This document shows, piece by piece, positions 63,757 through 64,000 of a stretch of DNA of 64,000 bases. The stretch's first letter is position 1. Each line of letters opens with the position of its first letter. The stretch is from Bryum argenteum (lineage: Eukaryota; Streptophyta; Bryopsida; Bryales; Bryaceae), in assembly GCA_037043015.1 (NCBI GenBank), contig CM073322.1:27928364-27992363 (forward strand). The letters are read 5' to 3'. The notes under the pieces were generated by a model that saw only the letters and a program-made list of their open reading frames with translations, ran no database searches and had not been told where the DNA came from. The translations under genes were made by a program, and so were the position numbers.

Positions 63757-64000
63757 ATGAAGCTGGAAAAGGACCATACAGTTGTGAAGGTCGAGAGGGA
63801 GAAAGCCTGGTTGTCGGCGAAGGAGCATTCTGGATGTCACACTGCAATAAACTTGCACTTGATGAAGCTGCCGGATGTGCGATTGAATGTGATCTACACA
63901 CTCGTAGTGATCGTGAGCGTTTCCCTGCTACTATTGCAGCTCCTTCCTCTCAGTTCCAAGCTCTGGTGTGTGACTGAGCCCGCGACTACGCATGCGACAG
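63757..64000 (+). CDS. N-terminus of a type II membrane protein (partial, runs off the window)
   Basis: ATG 63757 opens a frame that stays open to the end of the window (81 codons). It begins MKLEKDHTVVKVEREKAWLS, then a basic/polar stretch and a single hydrophobic segment (VIYTLVVIVSVSLLLLQLLP, about residues 49-68), followed by SSKLWCVTEPATTHAT. A short cytosolic tail plus one membrane anchor is the layout of Golgi glycosyltransferases, but no catalytic domain is visible, so this is inference. A competing frame at 63732-63977 is closed and lacks such features. Confidence 0.55.
   Translation, partial: MKLEKDHTVVKVEREKAWLSAKEHSGCHTAINLHLMKLPDVRLNVIYTLVVIVSVSLLLLQLLPLSSKLWCVTEPATTHAT

Overview
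The window looks like nuclear DNA of a land plant, most likely a non-flowering one such as a bryophyte. Genes are split by short-to-medium GT-AG introns in AT-rich DNA. The host proteins are typical of plants: a WRINKLED1-like double-AP2 factor, a PL1 pectate lyase, two pectin methylesterases and a plastid-targeted PDZ-like protein. A 5S rRNA copy is present. A PIH1-domain chaperone cofactor, a family prominent where ciliated sperm exist, also fits. The species cannot be named from the sequence alone.

Layout. 1-1226: 3' end of an unrecognised charged, probably nuclear protein (+). 2279-6149: PIH1-domain protein, 9 exons (+). 7373-9853: HAD phosphatase with all four motifs, 8 exons (+), preceded by five 20-bp tandem repeats. 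9951-16481: a decayed duplicate of the AP2 locus, broken into direct and inverted fragments and carrying minisatellites, a solo LTR and a palindromic MITE. 17674-21263: the intact AP2 gene, 8 exons (+). 22771-24332: plastid PDZ-like protein, 5 exons (-). 25544-27226: pectate lyase, 3 exons (-). 29702-31665: an unfamiliar gene of seven near-identical 88-residue Cys-rich repeats (-). 33-41 kb: gene-poor and repeat-rich, with a hAT-like insertion and a long AT microsatellite. 41219-42983: pectin methylesterase 1, 5 exons (-). 44-51 kb: repeats. 52289-55206: pectin methylesterase 2, 5 exons (+). 58-62 kb: nested DNA transposons, including a degenerate Tc1-type transposase split by a MITE. 62625-62743: 5S rRNA. 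63757-64000: start of a type II membrane protein that runs off the end.

Working together. Pectate lyase and the two methylesterases form a loose 30-kb group of secreted homogalacturonan-modifying enzymes: the esterases make de-esterified pectin that the lyase can cut. The AP2 locus shows a clear history: a block from the HAD 3' end through the AP2 gene and its 3' flank was duplicated, the upstream copy decayed, and two decayed pieces now face each other as an inverted repeat of roughly 0.8 kb per arm. The Cys-repeat array is the least explained coding object and the best candidate for something undescribed.

Coordinates of spliced genes come from reading frames and GT-AG sites by eye. Exon phases were checked by arithmetic and fit throughout the seven full host genes, although the 5' exon and the exon 3 acceptor of the PIH1 gene are tentative. 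No database search was possible.
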